Assembly (NCBI GenBank): GCA_040002995.1
Contig: JBDUDK010000081.1
Coordinates: 1 to 64,000, forward strand
Direction of reading: 5' to 3'
DNA: 64,000 bases
Source: JBDUDK01 sp040002995
GTDB lineage: Bacteria > Actinomycetota > Acidimicrobiia > Acidimicrobiales > Ilumatobacteraceae
The position numbers and the translations under genes are program-made. Below the pieces are notes generated by a model. The model searched no databases, was not told where the DNA came from, and worked only from the letters and a program-made list of their open reading frames with translations. Positions 16,839-25,552 of this stretch are shown piece by piece (within the stretch, counting starts at the first letter, position 1; each line of letters opens with the position of its first letter).

Positions 16839-17915
16839 AAGCGATTAGGCAAGACCGGGGCTCTCGTCCTGGCGTTGGCGGCGATCACTGCCGCGTGTGG
16901 GAGCAGCAGCAAAGGCACGAGCGCCACCAGCGCAAGCAGCGTGGCGACCGGTGGCAGTACCTCTGCTGCGGCTGGCGCGGGCAACTACGTGATCGGTGTC
17001 AGCAACACCCTCGCCGGCAACGGTTGGCGAGAGGAGATGATCTGCGCAGTGAAGGCTCAGGCACTAGCGAGCGGGCGCGTGAGCAAGGTCATCGCCATCT
17101 CCAAGAACGGTGGCCCGACCGAGCAGATCCAGGACTTGCAGAACCTCATCTCCCAGGGCGTCAACGCCATCGTTGTGAACCCCTCCGACCGTGAGAAGCT
17201 CAACCCGGTCATCGAGGACGCGGCGAAGAAGGGCATCGTTGTCGTCGCCGTCGATCAGGCGGTCACCGCACCTTCGGCCTACGTCGCCACGAACGACCAG
17301 GTCGCGTACGGGCGCCTCGGTGCCCAGTATCTGGCCGACGCGATCGGCGGCAAGGGCAGTGTGCTCTACATGCGAGGCATCGACGGAGTGCCCGCCGATA
17401 GCGACCGCGACAAGGGCTTCAAGGAAGTCATGGCGAAGTACCCCGATATCAAGACCAAAGAGGTCTTCTCCGGGTGGGACTTCACCAAGGGCGGTGACGA
17501 GGCGGTGCAGGAGCTCACGGCCGCTAACTACGACGGCATCTGGACATCGGGTATCGACTTCACGGTCGTGAACGCGTTCGCGACCGCGAAGAAGAGCCCG
17601 GTTCCCGTCATCGGGGCCGACAACAACGAGTTCCTGAACCAGCTCCTACAGGGGCAGCCGGGTGCCGCGGTCACCAATCCTGCGGTCATCGGTGGAGTGG
17701 GCACGGCTATCGCCATCGACGCGCTCGACGGTAAGAGCCCGCCGAAGCAGACGCTGCTGACGCCCGCGGTGTGGGACAAGACGAAGAACGAGGCCGATCT
17801 CAAGGCCAACTACTTCGCTGACCGCGACAAGACCTTCAGCTCCGCTGTGAGCGTGAAGCCCTACACCACGTACACACCCGAGCAGCTGTTTGCCTGCAAG
17901 GGCCCAGGCGAGTGA
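16836..17915 (+). CDS. Sugar ABC transporter substrate-binding lipoprotein
   Basis: The 359-residue product has a lipobox ITAAC with Cys21, a Ser/Thr/Gly-rich tether and then a Peripla_BP_4 fold (YVIGVSNTLAGNGWREE, then LISQGVNAIVVNPSD, VVAVDQAVTAPSAYVATND, GIDGVPADSDRDKGF and PVIGADNNEFL). It is an extracytoplasmic receptor of the ribose/xylose/inositol class that feeds the importer encoded next. Two strong hairpins follow it, a usual way to keep this gene more highly expressed than the rest of the transporter. The substrate is unknown. Confidence 0.92.
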   Translation: MKRLGKTGALVLALAAITAACGSSSKGTSATSASSVATGGSTSAAAGAGNYVIGVSNTLAGNGWREEMICAVKAQALASGRVSKVIAISKNGGPTEQIQDLQNLISQGVNAIVVNPSDREKLNPVIEDAAKKGIVVVAVDQAVTAPSAYVATNDQVAYGRLGAQYLADAIGGKGSVLYMRGIDGVPADSDRDKGFKEVMAKYPDIKTKEVFSGWDFTKGGDEAVQELTAANYDGIWTSGIDFTVVNAFATAKKSPVPVIGADNNEFLNQLLQGQPGAAVTNPAVIGGVGTAIAIDALDGKSPPKQTLLTPAVWDKTKNEADLKANYFADRDKTFSSAVSVKPYTTYTPEQLFACKGPGE

Positions 17916-17918
17916 ACG

Positions 17919-17945
17919 GGCGACGGGGCCCGCGGTCCCGTCGCC
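17919..17945 (+). terminator. GC-rich hairpin after the binding-protein gene
   Basis: GGCGACGGG (17919-17927) pairs with CCCGTCGCC (17937-17945) around a 9-nt loop, starting 4 nt after the stop codon. No long T tract follows, so it may pause or partly terminate transcription, or protect the mRNA 3' end. Confidence 0.6.
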
Positions 17946-17950
17946 TTGAC

Positions 17951-17990
17951 CGGAGGGTGTCGAGCGTCTCCGGGCGCTCGACACCCTCCG
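17951..17990 (+). terminator. 16-bp perfect hairpin between binding-protein and ATPase genes
   Basis: CGGAGGGTGTCGAGCG (17951-17966) is perfectly complementary to 17975-17990, with an 8-nt loop TCTCCGGG, followed by TTCGT. It is the strongest inverted repeat I found. Between a receptor gene and its transporter genes it probably acts as a partial terminator/mRNA stabiliser giving excess receptor. Confidence 0.75.
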
Positions 17991-18021
17991 TTCGTAGGCA
18001 ACACGATCACCCAACACCTAC

Positions 18022-19491
18022 ATGACAACCCCGCTGCTCCAGACCCGGGGCCTCGCGAGGGCCTTCGGGCCAGTCATCGCGCTGCGGTCGGTGGATCTGA
18101 CGGTGGCGCCCGGGCAAGTGCACGCGCTATTGGGGGCTAACGGTGCGGGCAAGTCGACGGTGGTCAAGATCCTCACCGGCGTGCTGCGGGCTGACGCGGG
18201 CTCGATCGCCGTGCACGGAGAGGAAGTCACCCTTTCGCGCCCCGCCGACGCGCAGGCTCGCGGGCTGGCGCCGGTCTTCCAAGACCCGGCGATGGCGCCC
18301 GATCTCACGGTGGTGCAGAACCTGCGTCTTACCGGCGTCGACGTCGCCGAGGTGCACCGCGTGCTGGCCGACATGGACCTCGACGGCCTCGACCTCACGG
18401 AGCAAGTGCGCGATGTTCCCCTGCCGTTCTTGCGCATGCTCGACCTGGCGCGTGCGCTCGCACGCGACCCGCAGCTTCTACTACTCGACGAGATCACCGC
18501 CGCGCTGCCCCCCGATCTCTCGGAGCGCGTGTTCGGGCTCATGCGTCGATGGAAGGAGCAGAATCGATCGGTGCTGTTCATATCGCATCGCCTCGCGGAA
18601 GTACGCGAGCACTGCGACATGTGCACGGTTCTGCGCGACGGGCGCGACGTCGACTCGTTCGTTCCGGCGCAAGGCGGCGAAGCGCAGATCGTCAGCACCA
18701 TGCTCGGCGAGGCCGCCGCCGGAGTGCGCGAAGAGGCGCGCGGCCGCGCTCGCGAGGGCAGCCGGCCGGTGGTGCTCGAGGCCCGCAACCTCGCGGCGGG
18801 ACGCAATCTTCGGGACGTCTCCTTCACGGTCGCGGCGGGAGAAGTTCTCGGCCTCGTGGCGCTCGAAGGCCAGGGCCAGGACCTGTTGTTCGATGTCCTC
18901 TCCGGCAACCGACACAGCGACAGCGGCGAGCTTGTCATCGAAGGCCGTGCTGTGCGCGCGGACCACCCCTTCGACGTGATCCGCCACGGCGTCGTGCTCG
19001 TGCCGAGCGACCGGCTGCAAGCCCTGCTGCCGCAGCGGTCGGTGAGGGAGAACATCGCCGCGCCGCTCTTCAATCGCGTTGCCCGTTGGGGCCCGATCAA
19101 CGGTCGGGAGGAACGCCGCCGGGTGCACGACGCGGTCTCCCGTCTGTCGATCGACACGCGGGCGGGCAGCCAAGTACGGCGTCTGTCCGGCGGGAACCAG
19201 CAGAAGGTCACGATCGCGCGTTGGTTGGCCCCCGGGCTTCGGGTGATGCTGTTGTTCGACCCGACGCGCGGCATCGACGTCGGCACCAAGCACCAGGTCT
19301 ACGACCTCATCCGATCGCTCGCCGACGATGGCGCGGCGATCCTCATGTTCACGAGCGAACTCCGCGAGGTCGCCCTCGTGTGCGATCGGGCCGCGGTGCT
19401 CCACAACGGCACCATCGTCGCCGAACTGCCGCCGGATGCCGGTGAGTCGGCGCTCCTGCGTGCCGCCCACGGCCTGGAGACGGTGGGATGA
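18022..19491 (+). CDS. Sugar ABC transporter double ATPase (RbsA/XylG type)
   Basis: The 489-residue protein contains two nucleotide-binding domains. The first has an intact Walker A GANGAGKST (38-46) and Walker B LLLLDE (152-157), but the signature expected before it reads PLPFLRMLDLARAL instead of LSxxQ. The second has a degenerate Walker A (ALEGQGQDLL) but an intact signature LSGGNQQ and Walker B MLLFDPTRGIDVG. A weakened second Walker A is common in this class; loss of the first signature is less usual. It powers the import of the ligand caught by the upstream receptor. Its end overlaps the first permease gene by 4 nt. Confidence 0.93.
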   Translation: MTTPLLQTRGLARAFGPVIALRSVDLTVAPGQVHALLGANGAGKSTVVKILTGVLRADAGSIAVHGEEVTLSRPADAQARGLAPVFQDPAMAPDLTVVQNLRLTGVDVAEVHRVLADMDLDGLDLTEQVRDVPLPFLRMLDLARALARDPQLLLLDEITAALPPDLSERVFGLMRRWKEQNRSVLFISHRLAEVREHCDMCTVLRDGRDVDSFVPAQGGEAQIVSTMLGEAAAGVREEARGRAREGSRPVVLEARNLAAGRNLRDVSFTVAAGEVLGLVALEGQGQDLLFDVLSGNRHSDSGELVIEGRAVRADHPFDVIRHGVVLVPSDRLQALLPQRSVRENIAAPLFNRVARWGPINGREERRRVHDAVSRLSIDTRAGSQVRRLSGGNQQKVTIARWLAPGLRVMLLFDPTRGIDVGTKHQVYDLIRSLADDGAAILMFTSELREVALVCDRAAVLHNGTIVAELPPDAGESALLRAAHGLETVG

Positions 19492-20504
19492 CGTCGCCCA
19501 CGGCCAGCGTGCATCGGGTCGCCACGTCCATCCCCGAGCCCACCGGCGGCCTTCAGCGCTTCCTGCACCGCCAGGCGTGGACCACGGGTGTGGCCGTCCT
19601 GATGGTGCTGTTGGTGCTTTGGCGCACGTCGCAGGTACCGCACTTCGGCGACTTCGAAATCCGCACCATCACCGCCGGAGCGATGAGCCTCGCCTTCCTC
19701 GCCATGGCCCAGGCGCTCGTGGTGATCTCCGGCGGCATCGACCTCTCCGTGGGCGCGATGCTCGTCTTCACCAACTGCCTTTCGGCGCTCTGGATGGACG
19801 GCAAAGGTCTCGGTGAGTGCATCGGAATCGCAGTCGCGGTCGTGGCCATCGCAATCGCGATGTCGAGTCTGATTGGCGTGATCATCACGGTGTCGGGTGT
19901 CCCCGACATCATCGTCACGCTGGCCGCGAGCTTCACGATCTCCGGACTCGCGCTCGTCGTGCTCAAGTCGCCCGGTGGGGGAGCGTCGCTCGACTTCCAG
20001 AAGCTCGTCGCCGGCGGGCTCAACGACTACTGGCCCTCCCTCCTGTGGACGGTGGGCACCCTCGCGTTGGTTTGGCTGCCGTTGCGTCGAACCCGCCTCG
20101 GCCTCGCGATTTACGCGGTGGGGAGCAACCGCGGCGCGTCGTTTCTCGCGGGAGTCAACGTGGCCCGTACCCGCGTGCTCGCCTACTCGCTCGGCGGCCT
20201 GTTCGCCGGGTTGGCCGGCATCATCACGACGGCCTACACGGGCGGGGGTGAGCCTCGGGCTTCGATCGGTGCCAACGCCACGTTGAACAGCGTCGCGGCC
20301 GTGGTGCTCGGCGGTGTCGCCCTCACCGGAGGAGTCGGCGGGTTGGCCGGCCCCGTGATGGCCGCGGTTTGCTTGTCGTTGATCCCGGCGATCATGCTCG
20401 GGCGGGGCTGGGATCCGAGCTACGCCGAGACATGGCGAGGCGTCATCATCATCGCCGTCGTGTTGGTCGGGGGCCTCGTGCAGACGCGGAGGCGGGCGAC
20501 ATGA
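19488..20504 (+). CDS. Sugar ABC transporter permease 1 (RbsC family)
   Basis: The 338-residue inner-membrane protein has about 8-10 helices and the branched-chain/sugar permease signature: VISGGIDLSVGAML near residue 80, then VGSNRGASFLAGVNV in the cytoplasmic coupling loop and GGVGGLAGPVMAA near the end. It starts with ATGA overlap from the ATPase gene and ends with ATGA overlap into permease 2. The two permeases probably form a heterodimeric channel. Confidence 0.93.
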   Translation: MTSPTASVHRVATSIPEPTGGLQRFLHRQAWTTGVAVLMVLLVLWRTSQVPHFGDFEIRTITAGAMSLAFLAMAQALVVISGGIDLSVGAMLVFTNCLSALWMDGKGLGECIGIAVAVVAIAIAMSSLIGVIITVSGVPDIIVTLAASFTISGLALVVLKSPGGGASLDFQKLVAGGLNDYWPSLLWTVGTLALVWLPLRRTRLGLAIYAVGSNRGASFLAGVNVARTRVLAYSLGGLFAGLAGIITTAYTGGGEPRASIGANATLNSVAAVVLGGVALTGGVGGLAGPVMAAVCLSLIPAIMLGRGWDPSYAETWRGVIIIAVVLVGGLVQTRRRAT

Positions 20505-21505
20505 CCGCCGTCGCCGCCCCGCGGCCGAGCACGCGCCGCGACCTGCGCACCCTGCTGGCCGAGAACCCGATCATCGTGCTCACGGCCGTGCTCGTCGTCC
20601 TCTATGTGGCAACCGGACTGAAGGATCACAGCCTGTTCACCTCGAACGGTGTGCGCTCGATCCTGCTGCTGGCGTGCCCGCTCGCGATCTTCGCCGCCAG
20701 TCAAACGCTGTGCATGCTCACCGGTGGGATCGACCTTTCGATCGCGATGACCGCGAACCTGGTTGCGTACGTCGCGGCCAACCAATACAGCCGCGGGACG
20801 GCGGCGATCCTCGCGCTCGGGCTCGCCCTCCTCGTGGGTATCGCCGTCGGTATCGTGAACGGGATCGGGATCGGCGTGTTCAAGGTGAACCCGCTCATCA
20901 TGACGTTGGGCATGGCTAGCGTCTTGCTCGGCCTGGTAACCGTGTGGCTGAAGACGATCCTCAAAGGCTCCACGAACCTGATCCCATTTGTGAAGACGGT
21001 TGGGTCGGGCACCTTGGTAGGTCCGCTTCCGACAAACATCATCGTGTGGGCGGTGGTGGCAACCGTGCTCGTGCTCGGCCTGCGCTCGTCGGGCATCGGA
21101 CGGATGGTGTACGCGGTCGGCGACAATCGGATCGCCTGCCGGTTGGCCGGCGTGCGGGTGTGGCAGGTGCTGCTCGTCGTTTATATCGTCGCCTCGCTGC
21201 TCGCCGCGGTGGCCGGACTGTTGTTCTCGGGCACCACCGGTTCGGTCGGTCCTGATCAAACGAACAGCTACCTGTTGCCGTCGGTGGCGGCGGCGGTCAT
21301 CGGCGGCACGTCGATCCTCGGTGGCTCGGGTGGCTACAGCGGCACGATCGTGGGCGCGCTGATCCTCACCGTGCTCAACCGCCTGCTGCTCGCCCTCGAC
21401 ACAAGCGAGGCGTTCAAGCAGATCCTGTACGGCCTGATCGTGCTGGCGTTGGCGTGGCTCTACGTCCGCCTCACCGGGCACAAGGGGACGGCCGATGCTC
21501 GCTGA
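20501..21505 (+). CDS. Sugar ABC transporter permease 2 (RbsC family)
   Basis: The 334-residue protein is homologous in layout to permease 1: MLTGGIDLSIAMTANL, VGDNRIACRLAGVRV and GGTSILGGSGGYSGT. The start at 20501 overlaps the previous stop (ATGA). Its end overlaps the first dehydrogenase gene by 11 nt, tying import directly to ligand metabolism. Confidence 0.93.
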   Translation: MTAVAAPRPSTRRDLRTLLAENPIIVLTAVLVVLYVATGLKDHSLFTSNGVRSILLLACPLAIFAASQTLCMLTGGIDLSIAMTANLVAYVAANQYSRGTAAILALGLALLVGIAVGIVNGIGIGVFKVNPLIMTLGMASVLLGLVTVWLKTILKGSTNLIPFVKTVGSGTLVGPLPTNIIVWAVVATVLVLGLRSSGIGRMVYAVGDNRIACRLAGVRVWQVLLVVYIVASLLAAVAGLLFSGTTGSVGPDQTNSYLLPSVAAAVIGGTSILGGSGGYSGTIVGALILTVLNRLLLALDTSEAFKQILYGLIVLALAWLYVRLTGHKGTADAR

Positions 21506-22652
21506 CATCAACGTAGGCGTAATCGGTACCGGCTTCATGGGTCTGACCCATACCGAGGCGCTCCGGCGCTTGGGCGTCAACGTCATTGGCATCGTCGGAT
21601 CGTCGCCCGAGCGGGCCCGGGCCAAGGCGGCCGCTGCCAACCTTCCCCGCGTCTACGACAGTGTGGACGAGCTGCTCGCGGATCCTGCAGTCCACGCCGT
21701 ACATGTCACGAGCCCCAACGACGTCCACGCCGAACAGGTGCGAGCCGCACTCGCGGCCGGCAAGCACGTGGTGTGCGAAAAGCCGCTCGCGGTCTCATCG
21801 GACGAGACCGCGGAGGTGGTCGCGCTGGCCGAGGCGAGCGGGTGCGTTCACGCGGTCTGCTTCAACATCCGGTTCTACCCGCACAATCAAAATGCCGCGG
21901 CGCTGGTGCGGCAGGGCGCGATTGGCGAGCCGCGGTTTGTCACCGGCGGTTATCACCAGGATTGGCTGCTGCTCGAGACCGACTGGAATTGGCGGCTGGT
22001 CGCCGGCCGGCAGGGCAACCTGCGCTCGGTATCCGACATCGGTTCGCATTGGCTCGATCTGATGCAGTTCATCACGGGGTTGCGCATCGAGGCCGTGTGC
22101 GCCGACTTGCACACGTTCGTGACCGAGCGCAGCCGACCGGCCGGCGAAGTCGAGACGTTTGCCGTGGCCACGGTCGACGCCGACATAGAGAGGGTCCGCG
22201 AGCACATGGAGAGCGATGACGCCGCGGGGATCCTTCTTCGTTTCGAAGGGGCGGCGCGTGGGGTGTGCTCCATAAGCCAGGTGTCGGCCGGTCGCAAGAA
22301 TTGGCTTGACTGGGAGGTCGACGGTTCGACGTCTGCGGTGGCGTGGGGCGCAGAGAACCCGGAGTACCTCTGGATCGGTCACCGCGGCCGGCCGAACGAA
22401 CTGCTCAACAAGGACGCCTCGCTCATGACCTCGGCCGGCGCCGATGCGGCCGCCTATCCCGCCGGGCATGTCGAGGGTTACCCGGATACCTTCCGGGCCC
22501 TGTTCGCCGCGGTGTACCGCGACATCGACGCCGGTAAGCCGTCGCCCGATCCGCTGTACCCGACGTTCGCCGACGGGCACGATGCCGTCTGCGTCACCGA
22601 AGCCATCGCCCGTAGCGCCCTCGAGGGCGGCTGGGCCAACGTCAGGAGGTAG
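21495..22652 (+). CDS. Gfo/Idh/MocA family oxidoreductase
   Basis: The 385-residue protein has a Rossmann fold with GVIGTGFMG at residues 8-16, the EKPLA motif near residue 96 and a C-terminal alpha/beta substrate domain (DIGSHWLDLMQFITG, with the usual His). Members oxidise polyols, inositols, sugars or 3-keto glycosides with NAD(P). The overlap with the permease gene places it in the import operon, so its substrate is likely the imported sugar or a derivative. Confidence 0.9.
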   Translation: MLADINVGVIGTGFMGLTHTEALRRLGVNVIGIVGSSPERARAKAAAANLPRVYDSVDELLADPAVHAVHVTSPNDVHAEQVRAALAAGKHVVCEKPLAVSSDETAEVVALAEASGCVHAVCFNIRFYPHNQNAAALVRQGAIGEPRFVTGGYHQDWLLLETDWNWRLVAGRQGNLRSVSDIGSHWLDLMQFITGLRIEAVCADLHTFVTERSRPAGEVETFAVATVDADIERVREHMESDDAAGILLRFEGAARGVCSISQVSAGRKNWLDWEVDGSTSAVAWGAENPEYLWIGHRGRPNELLNKDASLMTSAGADAAAYPAGHVEGYPDTFRALFAAVYRDIDAGKPSPDPLYPTFADGHDAVCVTEAIARSALEGGWANVRR

Positions 22653-22654
22653 CC

Positions 22655-23572
22655 ATGAAGCTCGGCTTGCTCACCGCCGCTTTTCCCGAGACACCGCTGG
22701 CCGAGGTGGCCGATTGGAGCGCGGCCAACGGGTTCGCGATGCTCGAGGTGGCATGCTGGCCGCGCGGTGAGGGTGCCACTCGTCGCTATTCGGGCGTATC
22801 CCACATCGACTGCGCCAATCTCTCCGACGGCGAAGCGAAGGATCTCGTCGCCGACCTCGCCGACCGCGGCATCGAGGTCTCCGCTCTCGGCTATTACCCG
22901 AACCACCTGCACCCGGATCCCGCGCACAGAGCCGAGGTCAACGGCCATCTCAAGCATGTGATCGCGGCGGCGTCGAAAATGAACGTTCCGGTGGTGAACA
23001 CCTTCATCGGGGCCGATCAGCACAAATCGCCCAAGGAGAACTTCGCGGAGTTCACGACGGTGTGGCCCGACCTCGTGCGCCTCGCTGCCGACCACGGCGT
23101 GAAGATCGGCATTGAAAATTGCCCGATGATCTTCAGCGACGACGAGTGGCCCGGCGGTCAGAACCTCATGTACGCCCCTGCCATGTGGCGCGAGGTCTTT
23201 GGCTACCTCGAAGGCGACACCCTCGGTCTGAACCTCGACCCCTCGCACCTCGTCTGGCAGATGATCGACTACGAGCGGGTTGTGCGCGAGTTCGCGGACC
23301 GCATCTATCACGTGCACGCGAAGGACATGGAGATCGATCGGAACGGTCTCTATGACCGCGGGGTGCTGTCGGCCGGCATGGGCTGGCAGGTGCCTCGCCT
23401 GCCCGGTCTGGGCGAGATCAGGTGGGACCGCTTCATCAGCGCGCTGTACAAGGCCGGTTACAACTACGCGGTGATTGTCGAGCACGAGGACCGACGGTTC
23501 GAGGGCAGCGACGACAAGGTGAAGGCGGGGTTCCTCCTCGCTCGCAACGCCGTCGCGCCCTACATGGTCTAG
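22655..23572 (+). CDS. Sugar phosphate isomerase/epimerase-like TIM barrel protein
   Basis: The 305-residue protein is of the xylose isomerase-like (AP endonuclease 2) fold. Putative metal ligands are the Glu in IGIENCPM, the Asp in LNLDPSHL, the His in YHVHAKD and the Glu in VIVEHED. Such proteins act as inosose dehydratases/isomerases or sugar epimerases beside Gfo/Idh/MocA enzymes. It starts 2 nt after the dehydrogenase gene and is the last plus-strand gene of the locus. Confidence 0.88.
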   Translation: MKLGLLTAAFPETPLAEVADWSAANGFAMLEVACWPRGEGATRRYSGVSHIDCANLSDGEAKDLVADLADRGIEVSALGYYPNHLHPDPAHRAEVNGHLKHVIAAASKMNVPVVNTFIGADQHKSPKENFAEFTTVWPDLVRLAADHGVKIGIENCPMIFSDDEWPGGQNLMYAPAMWREVFGYLEGDTLGLNLDPSHLVWQMIDYERVVREFADRIYHVHAKDMEIDRNGLYDRGVLSAGMGWQVPRLPGLGEIRWDRFISALYKAGYNYAVIVEHEDRRFEGSDDKVKAGFLLARNAVAPYMV

Positions 23573-23575
23573 CCC

Positions 23576-24769
23576 TCACACGAGCTTGTCGAGGAACATC
23601 CCGGACGTCGGGTCCTTCAGGATCAGCTTGCGCCGGCCGTCGGGGAGGTGCTCCTCCTTGATGATCGTGAGACCATCCTCGGTGCGGGACTGCTTGGAGA
23701 TTCTTGGCGTGGTTCCGCCGCGCCACTCGAGCTCGACCGGCTCCCACTGGCGGCTCGCCGCGGAGCGGTAGCAGGCGTCCATGATCGCGTTCACGACGTA
23801 GCCGTCGTAGAGGGTCTCGGTTGGTTCTGAGTTGCGGTCGATCGCGTCGAACATGTCGGTGAACATGTCGACGTAGCCGAACTCGCTCACCTCGTCGCCC
23901 ACCGGGAAGATCCAGCCGTTTTCTGTCTCCGCCTTCTCGGCGACGTAGCCGCCACCGTTGCCGATGGAAAACATCTCGAAGCCGGTGCGCAGGGAGTGGT
24001 TCGTCCAGATCGTGCCATCCGTGCCGGCGACCTCGTCGCGCAGATCCATCCCGCCGCGGAACGTCCAGCTCACTTCGAATTGCCCGACCGCACCGCTCTC
24101 GAAGCGCAGGAGAGCGATGGCGTTGTCCTCCGCGTTGATGGGGTGGACCATGGTGTCGCTCCAGCACATCACCTCCACCGGTCGGTTGCCTTTGCCGACG
24201 TAGCTGCGGATGATCTCGATGCAGTGACAGCCGAGATCGACGATCGCGCCCCCTCCTGCCCGCGCGTCGTCCCAGAACCACGCGCTGTGTGGTCCCGGGT
24301 GGGCCTCACGGCTCCGTACCCACGTGACCGCACCGATGGCCGAGTTCCTTACCGCCGCGACGGCCTTGAGCGTCTTGGGGGTGTACACCAGATCTTCGAG
24401 GTAGCCGCCGAACACACCGGCTTGTTCCACGGTCTCGAGGATGCGTCTCGCCTCCGCCGCGGTTCGGGCCAGCGGCTTCGTGCAGAGCACGGCCTTGCCC
24501 GCGGCCGCCGCCGCGGCGATCGCCTCCTCGTGCATGTGGTTGGGCAGCCCCACGATCACAGTGTCGGTGTCGGGGTGCTGAACAGCCTGCTCGAGACTCG
24601 TCGTCGCGTGGGGGACGTCCCACCGATCCTTGAAGGCCGCGCCGCGCTCCGCTGAGCGTGAGTACACAACCTCCACGCGGTCACGGCCGCGCTGGCCGTG
24701 CAAGGTCATCGTGTAGAAGTCACCGATGAGGCCGGTGCCGAGCATGGTGACGCGATGCGACTGGGTCAC
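23576..24769 (-). CDS. Gfo/Idh/MocA family oxidoreductase, second copy
   Basis: The 397-residue protein has GTGLIGDF near residue 11 and CTKPLART in place of EKPxA, so the conserved Glu is Thr here. The C-terminal half contains LGCHCIEIIRSY, the catalytic-His region. It starts with GTG at 24769 behind a GGGGGAGGG ribosome site. It converges on the isomerase gene with a 3-nt gap. It probably acts on a related substrate of the sugar locus, but it has its own promoter, divergent from the ankyrin gene. Confidence 0.88.
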   Translation of the reverse strand: MTQSHRVTMLGTGLIGDFYTMTLHGQRGRDRVEVVYSRSAERGAAFKDRWDVPHATTSLEQAVQHPDTDTVIVGLPNHMHEEAIAAAAAAGKAVLCTKPLARTAAEARRILETVEQAGVFGGYLEDLVYTPKTLKAVAAVRNSAIGAVTWVRSREAHPGPHSAWFWDDARAGGGAIVDLGCHCIEIIRSYVGKGNRPVEVMCWSDTMVHPINAEDNAIALLRFESGAVGQFEVSWTFRGGMDLRDEVAGTDGTIWTNHSLRTGFEMFSIGNGGGYVAEKAETENGWIFPVGDEVSEFGYVDMFTDMFDAIDRNSEPTETLYDGYVVNAIMDACYRSAASRQWEPVELEWRGGTTPRISKQSRTEDGLTIIKEEHLPDGRRKLILKDPTSGMFLDKLV

Positions 24770-24783
24770 TGGTAACCCTCCCC

Positions 24784-24796
24784 CGGGATCGTCCCG
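24784..24796. promoter_or_regulatory. Small palindrome between divergent oxidoreductase and ankyrin genes
   Basis: CGGGA-TCG-TCCCG is a perfect 5-bp inverted repeat within the 54-nt divergent spacer. It could be an operator, but it is short and GC-rich, so chance is possible. Confidence 0.3.
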
Positions 24797-24823
24797 ACGT
24801 TAACCACAGGGCGGTACGTTCGT

Positions 24824-25552
24824 TTGATGGTGACGATCCCGACCGATGATCCGCGGGCCGTCGCGGCGGTCGAGGCGATCCAAACTGGCGATACGGAGGG
24901 GCTCAAGCGGCTGCTGCAGGAATACCCCAAGCTCGCCACCGCCCGGCTCGGCACCGATCAGATGACGCGCACGCTCTTACACGTGGTGACCGATTGGCCC
25001 GGGCACTTTCCCAACGGTGCGGCCAGCGTGCACGCGCTGGTCGACGCCGGTGCCGACGTGAACGCGAGGTTCGGTGGTCCGCACACTGAGACCCCGCTGC
25101 ACTGGGCAGCGAGCAGCGACGACGTCGAAGTTCTCGACGCGCTCCTCGATGCCGGTGCCGACATCGAAACCCCGGGCGCTGTAATCGGCGGCGGGACCCC
25201 ACTCGCCGATGCCACGGCGTTCGGCCAGTGGAACGCGGCTCGCCGACTTATCGAGCGCAACGCGCGGTCGACGCTTTGGGAGTCGGCGACGCTCGGCCTG
25301 ATGGACCGCGTCGTCGCGTTCTTCGCGAGCGCGGCGCCGCCCGGATCCGAGAACGTCACGCATGCGTTCTGGGGCGCGTGTCACGGTGGGCAGCGCGCTT
25401 CGGCGGAGTACCTGCTTGAACGCGGCGCCGACATCAACTGGGTCGGCTGGGATGACCTGACACCGCTCGACGCCGCAAGACGCAGTGAGGCCGGCGATCT
25501 GGTCAGTTGGCTGAGGGAAAACGGCGCCCGGCCGGCCGCCGACTTTCGTTAG
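24824..25552 (+). CDS. Ankyrin repeat protein
   Basis: The 242-residue soluble protein contains about four to five ankyrin units: LHVVTDWPGHFP...VHALVDAGADVNARF, TPLHWAASSDDVEVLDALLDAGADIE, TPLADATAFGQWNAARRLIERNA and a last AEYLLERGADINWV. The repeats mediate protein binding; no catalytic part is present. The start is TTG 24824 or the adjacent ATG 24827. Its end overlaps the convergent Clp-N gene by 4 nt (shared TTAG). Confidence 0.88.
   Translation: MMVTIPTDDPRAVAAVEAIQTGDTEGLKRLLQEYPKLATARLGTDQMTRTLLHVVTDWPGHFPNGAASVHALVDAGADVNARFGGPHTETPLHWAASSDDVEVLDALLDAGADIETPGAVIGGGTPLADATAFGQWNAARRLIERNARSTLWESATLGLMDRVVAFFASAAPPGSENVTHAFWGACHGGQRASAEYLLERGADINWVGWDDLTPLDAARRSEAGDLVSWLRENGARPAADFR

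Noticed and set aside
20420..21640. 406-codon minus-strand frame antisense to permease 2
   Set aside because: His/Asp/Arg-rich shadow typical of antisense to hydrophobic genes in GC-rich DNA.
22478..23485. 335-codon minus-strand frame antisense to the isomerase
   Set aside because: The plus strand has a complete TIM-barrel isomerase with metal ligands; the antisense has none.
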